Shown piece after piece: positions 36,201-48,000 of a DNA stretch of 64,000 bases. This DNA comes from Ascidia mentula (Eukaryota; Chordata; Ascidiacea; Phlebobranchia; Ascidiidae), in NCBI GenBank assembly GCA_947561715.1, contig OX387199.1, positions 18,295,001-18,359,000 of the forward strand. Reading direction: 5' to 3'. The translations under genes were made by a program, and so were the position numbers. Positions within the stretch are counted from its first letter, which is position 1, and every line of letters starts with the position of its first letter. A model generated the notes under the pieces. The model made no database searches. It was not told the DNA's origin and was given only the letters and a program-made list of their open reading frames with translations.

Positions 36201-37090
36201 CATTCTACCGAAGAGGTTTCGAACACGACTGTGCTCATCATCAGTGCTGCAACTTCGAACTAGCGTTGATGATGAGCACAGCTTTGTTCGTAACGTCTGC
36301 CAGAAAATGTCCAGCAAAGCAGCTTTGGCTTTCATATTCAAAGTTATCCTTTTTTCGATGTGTTTTTCATGTATGTGTCATTTCGTCTTAATAAAGTTTT
36401 AGTTGAATGATGTTCCACACCAACAAAAGATGTTAAAATATAAAATTTATGAAAAAAATTCTAATACGTTTGGCTATAATTTATACAGATAATGTAAAGC
36501 AACCTTTCATGTCAGAGTACAGATTTGCTACAGTTGTTTCTCAAGAAAGGAGTACTGGATCTTTACATTAAATTAACGCATTGTTGTGGAAGTGGCCTTT
36601 CATATTGTTTACAGAGGGGGATTATGTGTAACAATGCCTGATTGTTAACTTCCTAGTTACGAAACAATGAGAAGGAATGTGGTTCACGAACACACTGGTC
36701 AACACCTAGTGTCACGTGACTCGTTCGTCACGCTCGATCGGAACGGCGACAGAGTGGTTGATACGCATGAGTTGACACACGCCGATGCCAAATCCGTTCA
36801 CAAGGCTGTGAACAACGTTCCAGTTGGTAAGACATGTTTGCCTGACCTTTGACCTCCTTTGTCGTACACATGTAGAGTTTACGTCTGAAAAAATAGTGTT
36901 TTTATTCGATGAAAATCGAATAATTTTAATATATCGGCGTTTTATTATATCGTGATTTGTCTTTGTCTGTTATATAGGTGCAATGAACACTAATGGAATA
37001 GCACAAGTTGAAAATCTTGACGTGTCAGAAGACTACGTGATTGACGACGAGCAACTTGGTTACGGAGACGTTGAACATGTCGAACTTTGA
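33207..37090 (+). CDS. secretory-pathway JmjC/cupin_8 oxygenase with EF-hand, copy A
   Basis: Six exons give 410 aa: 33207-33659, 34614-34767, 35374-35491, 35917-36141, 36657-36826 and 36978-37090. The ATG at 33207 starts a signal peptide (RNTIRILLVAALFVGIHF); an in-frame ATG at 33147 would add 20 aa. The JmjC fold shows the Fe(II) site His167-x-Asp169 (TLHYDNVENLYCQIDGTKRW) and the third ligand His245 (YVPVNWWHQV), with AVNLWW after it. Residues 344-355 (DRNGDRVVDTHE) form a canonical EF-hand loop. The protein ends HVEL, similar to ER-retrieval signals of KDEL type. Inference: a 2-oxoglutarate/Fe(II) oxygenase, probably a protein hydroxylase, in the ER lumen and possibly calcium-tuned. JmjC with EF-hand is uncommon, and the substrate is unknown. 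Intron 1 holds a 10-bp repeat array and intron 4 a foldback element. Confidence 0.88.
33921..34519. repeat. 10-bp minisatellite with 60-bp higher-order unit, JmjC A intron 1
   Basis: About 60 copies of a decamer of the type nnncacatag (variants ttgcacatag, cttcacatag, atttacatag, cgacacatag, cggcacatag). From about 33961 to 34320 six decamers form a 60-bp unit repeated almost exactly. A long minus-strand open frame here is only a by-product of the stop-free repeat. Confidence 0.95.
36185..36332. mobile_element. palindromic foldback with hammerhead-like core, JmjC A intron 4
   Basis: This is an imperfect palindrome of about 148 bp. On the minus strand 36244-36216 reads CUGAUGA, U, a 6-bp stem II (GAGCAC/GUGUUC) with loop AGUC, then GAAAC, a complete hammerhead core layout. 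The opposite arm has a degraded version on the plus strand (UUGAUGA ... GUAAC). It is related to 25755-26045 and is present again at 43016-43163. Confidence 0.65.
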
Positions 37091-38137
37091 GCACTTGTGA
37101 GCGAGCAAGTGACACGAAATTTACTTTTAGGAAAAAACTCGTTTGTTCTTGGGCGAGGACTCTTGGAAGTAGTTAATATGTTGCCATATAAAAGCGGTCA
37201 CATTTGCGGGAATCTGAAATAAAAGTTGTGAATGAAATTAGTGTGGATATATCAGTAAATCCGGGAACGTAACTGATTGTAAGGTTTAACAACACTCAGA
37301 TTGGCGAACCCTAAGAAGAAGCAATTGGATATCATTTTCAATTCGAACGAATAACTCAAATCCCAACGAATGCTCCCTTATACATCATATCTGAACGTTT
37401 GTTCAGGAGCTTTGTAATACTTCGGGCAAAGTGTCAAAGGTTTTCCTGAAACACAGGCAGCCGGACGTCCCTTTTACACCATGTTGTGTTTACAGGCCGG
37501 GTTGTGCAAACATAACCGGGGCCATAGGTGGATTGTAAACGAGCTTAGTCCTTGGCGGCGTTTACTGTAAACTAATGGCTCCGGTAATTTCGCGGCAATG
37601 TCCACAATAGCTCGAGTCGGCCCCGTATAAATTTATCGAAATTCGTCCTTGATTCAAGGTCGTTGTAAGAAAAACCGAAAAAATATCAGACTTTGTGCAT
37701 TATATGTTGCGGGCTTTGACCCCTTACCCAAACCTCAGATTTCATCATAGGAATTATCGGAAACCTCGTTTCCAGTACGTTCGCTACCGCATAAGTAAGA
37801 GTTTTGATTGGCGATCTGTGCATTATTGCGAAAAATGCAACTGCATTATTGCGAAAAATGTACTGAACTATTGTGTTACAGAGTATTTAAAAGGATCAAC
37901 TTATATTTTTTGTGTCATTTTGGCTGCTTTCTTTTTCAATCAGATTGATGAAATTTCAGTTTAAACAGGGTTCTTGACGTTATGTTATGTTCAATAGAGT
38001 AAATAAACAAACGTTTCATTGCCTTATTCAAAAAATAAAGTTCTATTTAACAATTGCATGCTTACGCCAAAAATGGAGAGTTGTTATTTTCACATCATTT
38101 CACATCATTTTTGTTTGGAAGGTCGTTAACATTTTGT
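37091..38137. other. 3' flank of JmjC gene A up to the duplication junction
   Basis: 3' UTR and non-coding sequence, nearly identical to 43922-44996. No further gene was seen. Confidence 0.55.
37218..37223 (+). terminator. polyadenylation signal of JmjC gene A
   Basis: AATAAA lies about 130 bp after the stop and is conserved in copy B at 44072-44077. Confidence 0.65.
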
Positions 38138-38435
38138 AAACACTTAGTTAGAAGTTTTGATTCAGTCATGTATGTAATTGAAACCTCTTTGTTTGCTGTT
38201 GAGACTTTAATTTTTGAAACCAGTCTGAACAAACAACAGATTGCAAAGTTTGGAATTTGTACAGAGGATTAAAACAAAACAATGATAATTCCACCATGCA
38301 CAATATTTTTCCAATCTGGTAATTATATGTCCAGTGGGCAAATCCATTTGATTATACTATGTATGAACTAGTTGTTACTGATCTGAAGGCCTACAAAGTA
38401 ATTCACATATTTTACATCTTTTACCACTTACTTAC

Positions 38436-38696
38436 CGTACTGGTTGATCAGAAACAATCCGGCAGAAAACATGAAAAAATAAACAATAGTCAGCTTGCTG
38501 GATGAGTCATTATTGACAAATTGTTACCAACTTATTGCTATGTACAACTAGTTAATTTTACGATATAAAAAAGGTAAAAAACTAACAACAAAATCAGAAA
38601 TATCAAACAAGCAACACAAACAACCTACCTCATTAGGTAGTTACGAAATTCTTTACTTTTAAGTTGCTCGAACAGCTTTCTGGCATGACGAGACAT
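38436..38696 (-). pseudogene. truncated MPC1 copy (exon 1 plus microexon only)
   Basis: The duplicated 5' exon (ATG at 38696, donor at 38628) and the 4-nt exon (38436-38439) are intact, including the frame [20 protein letters not shown]. The unit boundary at 38138 removes all downstream MPC1 exons. Any transcript would run antisense into the 3' flank of JmjC gene A. It is a fragment that cannot encode a carrier. Confidence 0.88.
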
Positions 38697-39881
38697 TTTG
38701 CCGTTTTCTGGCAAGTAACCGTGTTTGTGTACAACAAAACACCACACTAGAAAAGTTTGATGGATTGGTGACAGTTGCTCGCAGCAAATCCTGGGCCAGC
38801 TAACACGGCAAGTCACCAATGTAAACAGACCTACAGAGTGGAAATATTACACAGAAATGTGCGTGTCATGATACAGTTAGACCGAAAACCAAATATCGTT
38901 CGTTGTACTTTGTTTCAAATAAACACGCTTTGTCCTATTCAACATTATTTTAACCCATTAAAGTCTAAACTGTATGAACTATATTACCACGCAGTCATGT
39001 ATTTAGATTCTCATAAATAAATCCCCTGTTTGGCAACTAGCCTTATTCAGCAATTTTACACTGGAATTTTTAACAATAATGACGTGTTAAAAGCTGGACC
39101 TCAATCCAATAACATCTATATTAACACCATGAACTCAAATTGACTGTTAAAATTTAATTTGACTTTCATATGCTTGGGCCGGTTAGTTGTGCAATGTTAA
39201 TAGCCCCGCATCAAGCAATTCATGTTTAAATATATAGAAGTAGGCAACAATGAGAATTTTGTAATTTGAACTGTTTCGTTTTAACACAATGGTTGTATTC
39301 CGATAAAATTAATTTGCCGCAATCGCATGTCAAATATCAACGATGAGAACAACATATGCTGTCCCCGTCTTATATTAGATCTAATAGTTGTTGGCGGAAT
39401 GGCTTTGATTTGTTATGTGGAATTTTCTACTGGTATTACTTCACTGAACTTTGTAGGAATGCAGTTTTTCTAACAAGACCCAGCATGGAGCGTAGTGCGC
39501 ACTGTCCCTTCTTCATTTCCAGCTTCCTGGAAACAATACAACAGGAAATAGTCGCAGTGCAATGGATGGCCTGCGCAAGTCAAACTGAAATGACTAAATG
39601 TGGCTAAAGTTGTGTTAATCTGTGCGCGCTTCGTTTTACTGTAAAACCGCATGGTAGACTGGCCAAATGGCTAACACGTTTTACTTGCTTCGAAGAGATT
39701 ACTAATAAACATTTACTTTAGAGAGTGGGATTGTTGACGCTGCAAACGGCAGATAACGTGCTGTTAATTTGGGTGTGCACATAAATGAAAAGGAATAAGT
39801 ACGTTTGTGTCTTACTCATAAATGTATCACTTGCTTAGTAAGTCAAAATCAGAGGCTGCGATTAAAACTAGGGCAGATGTA

Positions 39882-42800
39882 ATGAGAAACGCAATTCGGA
39901 TTTTGCTTGTGGCAGCATTGTTTGTCGGAATACATTTCGGGAATGTCCGGTCAGTCTCGGTTGTTTTCGGAAATGATCGGAATCCAGTCGGGAATATCGA
40001 TACAATTGACGTCACAAGCGCAAACGATTTTTTTCGAGGCTATGTGCATACAAGTCGGCCAGTGCTAATAAGGCAAGCCATGCGCAACACAATACCATTG
40101 GAAAAATGGAATGACGATTATCTCGCTTCACACCACGGCAACTCAAGCGTAAACGTGGACACGACCAAATATGAAGCAAGGGGAAGTCCCAGTTTCGAAA
40201 CAAGTCTGACCGACTTTTTGAGTTGGTATACGGAAAGAAACGTCTATCTTATTACAACTCTGCCAGATTCGTTGCAATTAGAATTTCCGCTTCCGCGTTG
40301 CTTGAATTGCGAAGGATTTCGGCAGAGATTCCAGGTGGGCTAACGTTGCATAAACTGATCTATCTATATATAAGACATTGTAGGCTCTATTGCTTATACT
40401 ACCATATTGTGTTTATTACATAATGTATAGTAAATTCCTGTGATATATTCGTATCAAACTCTGCAGTAGACCGTATCCAGTCACTGGTTTCTTAACTGCA
40501 GCAGTTTGTAGTGCAATCTTGTGACAGACTGATTTTTAAAGCAGTTTCATTAGCAGGAGCTTTCTGTGAAAACTTACTTTCGTTTGAGCTCCACATAGCT
40601 CCACATAGCAGCTCGTAGTTCCACATAGCTCCACATAGTTGCACATAGCGACACATAGCTCCACACAGTTGCACATAGCGACACATAGCTTCACATAGTT
40701 GCACATAGATTACATAGTCGCACATAGCGACACATAGCTTCACATAGTCGCACATAGCTTCACATAGTTGCACATAGATTTACATAGTTGCACATAGCGG
40801 CACATAGTTGCACATAGATTTACATAGTTGCACATAGCGGCACATAGCTTCACATAGTCGCACATAGCTTCACATAGTTGCACATAGATTTACATAGTTG
40901 CACATAGCGGCACATAGCTTCACATAGTCGCACATAGCTTCACATAGTTGCACATAGATTTACATAGTTGCACATAGCGGCACATAGTTGCACATAGCGG
41001 CACATAGTTGCACATAGCGGCACATAGTTGCACATAGCGGCACATAGTTGCACATAGATTACATAGTCCACATAGCGACACATAGCTTCACATAGTCGCA
41101 CATAGCTTCACATAGTTGCACATAGATTACATAGTCGCACATAGCGACACATAGCTTCACATAGTCGCACATAGCTTCACATAGTTGCACATAGATTTAC
41201 ATAGTTGCACATAGCGGCACATAGTTGCACATAGCGGCACATAGTTGCACATAGATTTACATAGTTGCACATAGCGGCACATAGTTGCACATAGATTTAC
41301 ATAGTTGCACATAGCGGCACATAGCTTCACATAGTCGCACATAACTTCACATAGTTGCACATAGATTTACATAGTTGCACATAGCGGCACATAGTTGCAC
41401 ATAGCGGCACATAGTTGCACATAGATTTACATAGTTGCACATAGCGGCACATAGTTGCACATAGATTTACATAGTTGCACATAGCGCCACATAGTTGCAC
41501 ATAGATTTACATAGTTGCACATAGCGGCACATAGTTGCACATACATTTACATAGTTGCACACTGCAGCTGCAGTATATTGCATTATCGTTGCGTGATACT
41601 TTTTCAGGATTTCGTATTATGGTTCAGCAGTGGTGGAAGCAGTTCTACTTTGCATTACGACAACGTTGAAAACCTTTACTGTCAGATAGATGGCACCAAA
41701 AGATGGATTTTTGTTGATCCGCAGAACGGCTCTCACTACATTCCTTTGGACCACCCAGAAGGTGACCATGAACTTCCAATTACCTAATGTTTACAGCGTT
41801 GTTTACCCGTAAAATGATAATGTAAACAACAACATTATAAAGTCGTCACATTGATTTTACTTTCTGATTATTTTCACGGAGTATGATGATGATACCGAGA
41901 TTCACTATTTGCTGCATGGAAGCCTATACACATGGCGTAGGAATAACACATTAAATAGCACACTTTGAATAACTGACATTTTCGCTCCTATTCCTTTGTT
42001 CATGTAGTCTACATATGTTGTGACACTGGAATTTGAGTATAATGTGGTAACCATGCCAACATCATTTAAAGGGTTTAGTTTTTACGGTGAATTATATTGA
42101 ACTATATCCTACTGCTGGTGAGGGAGTAGCTGTTTTTCAACAATGACTAAGACTTCGCACTATTGGAAATAATGTTGCCATGTCTTTTTCCATTACTTCC
42201 ACAGGTCATTACTGCGGCGTGAACGTATCCGACGTTGACTACAACAATTACCCGACTCTCAAAAAAGTTCCATTCTGGAGGGCGGAGCTGGAAGCTGGGG
42301 ATTGTTTGTATGTTCCAGTAAAGTAAGTATATGTCTTCCATGATGCGTCCCTGCACCGGTGCGGGATTTGGAACGCTGGCCGTTAGATTGACAACCCAGC
42401 TCTATATTGAATTGCTCTTTTCTATACCTATCGCTGCAGTGTGTTTATCATAAATAAAGTTGGTCATGCCACGACAATTTGGGAATATCTGAAGCAACAA
42501 GGGAATCGTCGCGATAACCCGTGTGACAATATGTAGTCGTTTTGCATCAAAACCTACAACAAACTGTCCATGTCAACATAAAATACCAAAATAATCATTT
42601 CGTTATTTTTGTGAGATTGCTACATCAACCCCCCCTGAAACGTATAGCCGTTTATTGCAGTGAACATCGTATTAATCAGTCGCAGATACTTAGATAACCT
42701 ATCGTTATCGCATGAGTTGTGCAAATAACAAATACCTCAACACACAGCTGGTGGCACCAAGTAAACAGTTTGAAAGGTCGGAACCTCGCGGTAAACTTAT

Positions 42801-43921
42801 GGTGGGCACCGATACACTCCACTACACAAGCACCCTTTCGTTGCGATGACGTCACTCCTGATGACATCACTCCCGATGACGTCAATCATTTATCGGATTT
42901 GACGTTTAATCCCGGCGAGTGGATTCGGTATAACTTGATTCAGCTTGCGGAGGAACACCAAGGAAAGTTAAAGTGAGCAGATTTTTTGTTGTTTTGAAAC
43001 GAAGAAGACACAAAAGCTACAATGTGGCGGACATTCTACCGAAGAGGTTTCGAACACGACTGTGCTCATCATCAGTGCTGCAACTTCGAACTAGCGTTGA
43101 TGATGAGCACAGCTTTGTTCGTAACGTCTGCCAGAAAATGTCCAGCAAAGCAGCTTTGGCTTTCATATTCAAAGTTATCCTTTTTTCGATGTGTTTTTCA
43201 TGTATGTGTCATTTCGTCTTAATAAAGTTTTAGTTGAATGATGTTCCACACCAACAAAAGATGTTAAAATATAAAATTTATGAAAAAAATTCTAATACGT
43301 TTGGCTATAATTTATACAGATAATGTAAAGCAACCTTTCATGTCAGAGTACAGATTTGCTACAGTTGTTTCTCAAGAAAGGAGTACTGGATCTTTACATT
43401 AAATTAACGCATTGTTGTGGAAGTGGCCTTTCATATTGTTTACAGAGGGGGATTATGTGTAACAATGCCTGATTGTTAACTTCCTAGTTACGAAACAATG
43501 AGAAGGAATGTGGTTCACGAACACACTGGTCAACACCTAGTGTCACGTGACTCGTTCGTCACGCTCGATCGGAACGGCGACAGAGTGGTTGATACGCATG
43601 AGTTGACACACGCCGATGCCAAATCCGTTCACAAGGCTGTGAACAACGTTCCAGTTGGTAAGACATGTTTGCCTGACCTTTGACCTCCTTTGTCGTACAC
43701 ATGTAGAGTTTACGTCTGAAAAAATAGTGTTTTTATTCGATGAAAATCGAATAATTTTAATATATCGGCGTTTTATTATATCGTGATTTGTCTTTGTCTG
43801 TTATATAGGTGCAATGAACACTAATGGAATAGCACAAGTTGAAAATCTTGACGTGTCAGAAGACTACGTGATTGACGACGAGCAACTTGGTTACGGAGAC
43901 GTTGAACATGTCGAACTTTGA
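39882..43921 (+). CDS. secretory-pathway JmjC/cupin_8 oxygenase with EF-hand, copy B
   Basis: This is the tandem duplicate with the same six exons: 39882-40334, 41608-41761, 42205-42322, 42748-42972, 43488-43657 and 43809-43921; 410 aa. All key residues are kept: signal peptide, HYD and NWWHQ iron ligands, EF-hand DRNGDRVVDTHE and C-terminal HVEL. Differences from copy A are few and lie in exons 1 and 3: NT to NA after the start, GSDRN to GNDRN, IKQP to IRQA, NDVY to NDDY, RERF to RQRF, YNKYP to YNNYP. Exons 4-6 and their introns look identical to copy A. Both copies seem functional. The 10-bp repeat in intron 1 is about 970 bp here against about 600 bp in copy A. Confidence 0.88.
40588..41561. 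repeat. 10-bp minisatellite, JmjC B intron 1
   Basis: The same cacatag decamer family as at 33921-34519 but expanded to about 970 bp and with a different order of decamer variants, including 9-bp variants (attacatag). It has diverged and grown since the duplication. Confidence 0.95.
43016..43163. mobile_element. palindromic foldback with hammerhead-like core, JmjC B intron 4
   Basis: This is the duplicated copy of 36185-36332 and appears base-identical, with the hammerhead-like core on the minus strand at 43047-43075. Confidence 0.65.
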
Positions 43922-45028
43922 GCACTTGTGAGCGAGCAAGTGACACGAAATTTACTTTTAGGAAAAAACTCGTTTGTTCTTGGGCGAGGACTCAGGCCAA
44001 GAAGGCAAATTTTAACTTGGAAGTAGTTAATATATTGCCATATAAAAGCGGTCACATTTGCGGGAATCTGAAATAAAAGTTGTGAATGAAATTAGTGTGG
44101 ATATATCAGTAAATCCGGGAACGTAACTGATTGTAAGGTTTAACAACACTCAGATTGGCGAACCCTAAGAAGAAGCAATTGGATATCATTTTCAATTCGA
44201 ACGAATAACTCAAATCCCAACGAATGCTCCCTTATACATCATATCTGAACGTTTGTTCAGGAGCTTTGTAATACTTCGGGCAAAGTGTCAAAGGTTTTCC
44301 TGAAACACAGGCAGCCGGACGTCCCTTTTACACCATGTTGTGTTTACAGGCCGGGTTGTGCAAACATAACCGGGGCCATAGGTGGATTGTAAACGAGCTT
44401 AGTCCTTGGCGGCGTTTACTGTAAACTAATATAGCCCCGGTAATTTCGCGGCAATGTCCACAATAGCTCGAGTCGGCCCCGTATAAATTTATCGAAATTC
44501 GTCCTTGATTCAAGGTCGTTGTAAGAAAAACCGAAAAAATATCAGACTTTGTGCATTATATGTTGCGGGCTTTGACCCCTTACCCAAACCTCAGATTTCA
44601 TCATAGGAATTATCGGAAACCTCGTTTCCAGTACGTTCGCTACCGCATAAGTAAGAGTTTTGATTGGCGATCTGTGCATTATTGCGAAAAATGCAACTGC
44701 ATTATTGCGAAAAAATGTACTGAACTATTGTGTTACAGAGTATTTAAAAGGATCAACTTATATTTTTTGTGTCATTTTGGCTGCTTTCTTTTTCAATCAG
44801 ATTGATGAAATTTCAGTTTAAACAGGGTTCTTGACGTTATGTTATGTTCAATAGAGTAAATAAACAAACGTTTCATTGCCTTATTCAAAAAATAAAGTTC
44901 TATTTAACAATTGCATGCTTACGCCAAAAATGGAGAGTTGTTATTTTCACATCATTTCACATCATTTTTGTTTTGAAGGTCGTTAACATTTTGTAGTATC
45001 CACACCCTACTTGACGCAAGCTTTCATC
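43922..45028. other. spacer between JmjC gene B and the first P450 gene
   Basis: This is the 3' flank of JmjC B to the duplication end (about 44996), then about 30 bp of unique 5' sequence before the P450 ATG. The P450 promoter must therefore lie mainly within duplicated sequence. Confidence 0.5.
44072..44077 (+). terminator. polyadenylation signal of JmjC gene B
   Basis: AATAAA at the same relative place as in copy A, about 150 bp after the stop. Confidence 0.65.
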
Positions 45029-48000
45029 ATGAAACTTGAATACGGAGACGCAAAAATCGGCGTGTTTAACTTCCAATTGGTGATAAGTTATCTTTTAGCT
45101 TACGTACTGCCTGCTTTGATGGTGGCAACGGTTGCAGTGAAGTGGGTAAAACCGTTTGCTGAGAAGCAGCTGGAACAAAGGAAGACTGCAAGAATTATTG
45201 GTGAATGCAAAGATCAACACTGGTTGTACGGTCATCTGACCAAGGTAAGGAAAATGACTCGTAGGGTGTCGCATTAAATTTCAAACTCGCGGCATAGAAA
45301 TAACTCCGCAAATGAGCACGTTTGAAATGAACTTTATCTCGTAGACAACAATATTCTTAATGTCATAACTTTAGAGCCTTTATTTAGCGAATGACTTTGA
45401 ATAATTAATAATATATCAACTAATGCTGTGGCTTTTGACTAAAAGTAGATACCCCATAGAATCCTCCGTATGGTACTCTAAGAGTTTCGTTAAACCACAT
45501 ATATGCCAAGTTGTGTAAAATTGTAACTACAATATTCAAGTGTTCAATGCCTACGTGTCGACGTGAACAGCATATTCAAAGATGTCGCCGTCGGCGCCTT
45601 GATTTAACAAACGAAGTCTTGATATTAGGAACCACGAATTACATGAAGGTCACTTGTTGTATTTCTGTTGTTATGTCTAGTACTCGCTCAGCAGTTATGA
45701 AGGACTGATGGGGATGTTGAAAAAAACCAGGCAGTTTCCAGCGATATTTCCTTACTGGATGGGACCATTCAGATTAGCCGTCACCGTTCATCACCCAGAC
45801 GTTGCCAAAAACATTTTATCCCGATCGTGTAAGTGCACAAATCTACACATACCTGATTTTGATTCCATAATCCACACGGAAAAAAGTAACGCCATGCACT
45901 ATATTCGTTTCATGCACTATATTCATACTTGCAAAACCTGCAGGCACAGCCAAGTGTATCAGAGTTTTAAATGGCGTTTGTTCATTTACATTAATGATAT
46001 TTTTGTTGAGTTCGACCTCTCAAGGAGCTATTTCAGAGGGTGAAAGAACCTCGTGCGATTCAAAGCGATGAGTTACCAACATCTGGGCTGACTTTGTTTT
46101 AAGAGCCCTCGTTTATCTCAATAGATTATTGCCATAACAACGAGTTAACAATTACTCCATCACTTACGAAACTTGTCTGCAGTTCAACATTTTTTAACTT
46201 ATCAAAAAAACATGATTACAGCCCCGAAAGCTGATGGTTACAGCCGATTTCTCGCCCCGTTTCTAAGAAGTGGAATGATTGTTTCTCATGGTGAATTGTG
46301 GAAAAGACATAGGAGACTTCTCACTCCCATTTTCCACTTCAATATCCTTAAGGAGTAAGTCGCGGTGGTTTTAGCATTTACTGTTTATTTTTTACTGTAG
46401 GGCGCCTGACTCGATAACCCTTATAGTATTGTCGGTACCAATGCCATTTTATGGTTTAAGTTTATTGCCAACGTGCGTAGTAACTACAGTAAAATAAAAA
46501 TGGTTTATTTTATTTACGAAAAAGGTCGTTTTACTATATTCACATTCTTACGTTGGATGTTAAGTCACATTAATGTTGTATTCAAGGTTTATTTTTCATT
46601 GCTTTTATTTTATAAAGTACTAGGAACAATATTTGTTCATTTGTTCATTTTAGGTTACTTCGCCACTTTAGTTTGTTTTTTTTTAGCTGAGCATAATAAT
46701 TCTTATATAGTCATTGCACAAAACCTTCCTTACACTTAAAAAGTGCCATCAACATATGCCATTACATATGCTTATATCAAATAAATGGCCTATAATAACT
46801 TTCTATCACAATTCTCGTAAAGAACATTTCAAATAGAAAACCAACAAAAAGTAGGATAATTGTCTAATAAACGTTTTTCAACCTCGTTTCCAATGTATAG
46901 CAACAGTAAACACCAAAGTAATCAGCTAAAATAAAACAAAAAAAACACATTTACAACATAGCAGTCAATAATGCAACGTGACTAAAGCAAAGAAACCATG
47001 GGACATTGTTAATATCACCATAAATGAGCTTATGCCAGGGGGCATCTGTGAGATCAACGAAAAATATTTTGTTTCATAATCAAGTCGTAATACATAGGAG
47101 GCATTCTTCGATGTAGAATTATGCTGTCCTGTGATGGTATTCAAAAGTCCGAAGGTTTTATGATAAGAATATGGAAAACATTTAGGCAGGATTGCCACGT
47201 ATAACAACCGGTTCCCACGAACCTTCTAACTGCCACCACTGCTATATTTCTGAAAGATAGTACAATAAATGCATGGGCAACTCACTGTTTCTGACCGTTT
47301 GTTTCATTCAATTAATTTACCTTTTATTCGTTCCCAGGCATTGCGAGGTTTTCAACCGCAACTGTGAGCCTATGATCGAATGGTGCGAAGAGGTAGCGAA
47401 CGGTGGAAAAGTGGCCGATATCGGTGATTTCATGTCCGATACTTCCTACATGAACATGATGGAATGCATGATGTCACAAAAAGTTAGATCTGTGTAAGTC
47501 AAACTTACAGCTGACTCAAAACGCCCAAGAACTTAGCAAATAACATCAGTGTGTGCGAAAAACAACTCCTCTAACAACGCGTTTGACCTTGACTTTGAGG
47601 GTCATCTTCCGGGTCGTTGAACCCAAATGATGGAAAACAAATCGCCTTTGTGACAATCAAACCCCACATTCTGCTCTTAAATCAACATATGGCAACAGAG
47701 CAAAGTTCAAAATGCCAAAGCAAACTGCAAGAACAACTGTGATTTTCATTGAATTTTGAACGATTTAAAACTCGTGATTTTACGCACAGCAGAAATAAAT
47801 ACCTAAATACCGCTATGGGATTTTTAATTTCATACATGTCAATTTGATCTCAACCGTTATATGCCACTTGCTCAGGATTTCAACAGTAAATTGGGTTTAA
47901 GCACTAAACCGCAAAGACCAGTGGAAAGTTAAACCTTGTTTTTTACCAGACGAGACGAGGATTACAATCAATTGGTAACAGAGGCGTCGGCGCTTATATT

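Larger units (their letters stand above)
31479..38137. repeat. segmental tandem duplication, unit A
   Basis: The unit starts at cacttagttagaagttttg in MPC1 intron 2 and ends at gttaacattttgta. It is followed directly by the same start (38138-38141 onward). It contains the 5' part of MPC1, the shared upstream region and the complete first JmjC gene. Confidence 0.92.
38138..44996. repeat. segmental tandem duplication, unit B
   Basis: The second copy ends at gttaacattttgta (about 44996), after which unique sequence (gtatccacaccc) begins. It is about 200 bp longer than unit A, mainly through the larger 10-bp repeat array, while unit A holds about 170 bp extra around 35085-35270. The last 2.4 kb of the two units is nearly identical. 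Confidence 0.92.
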
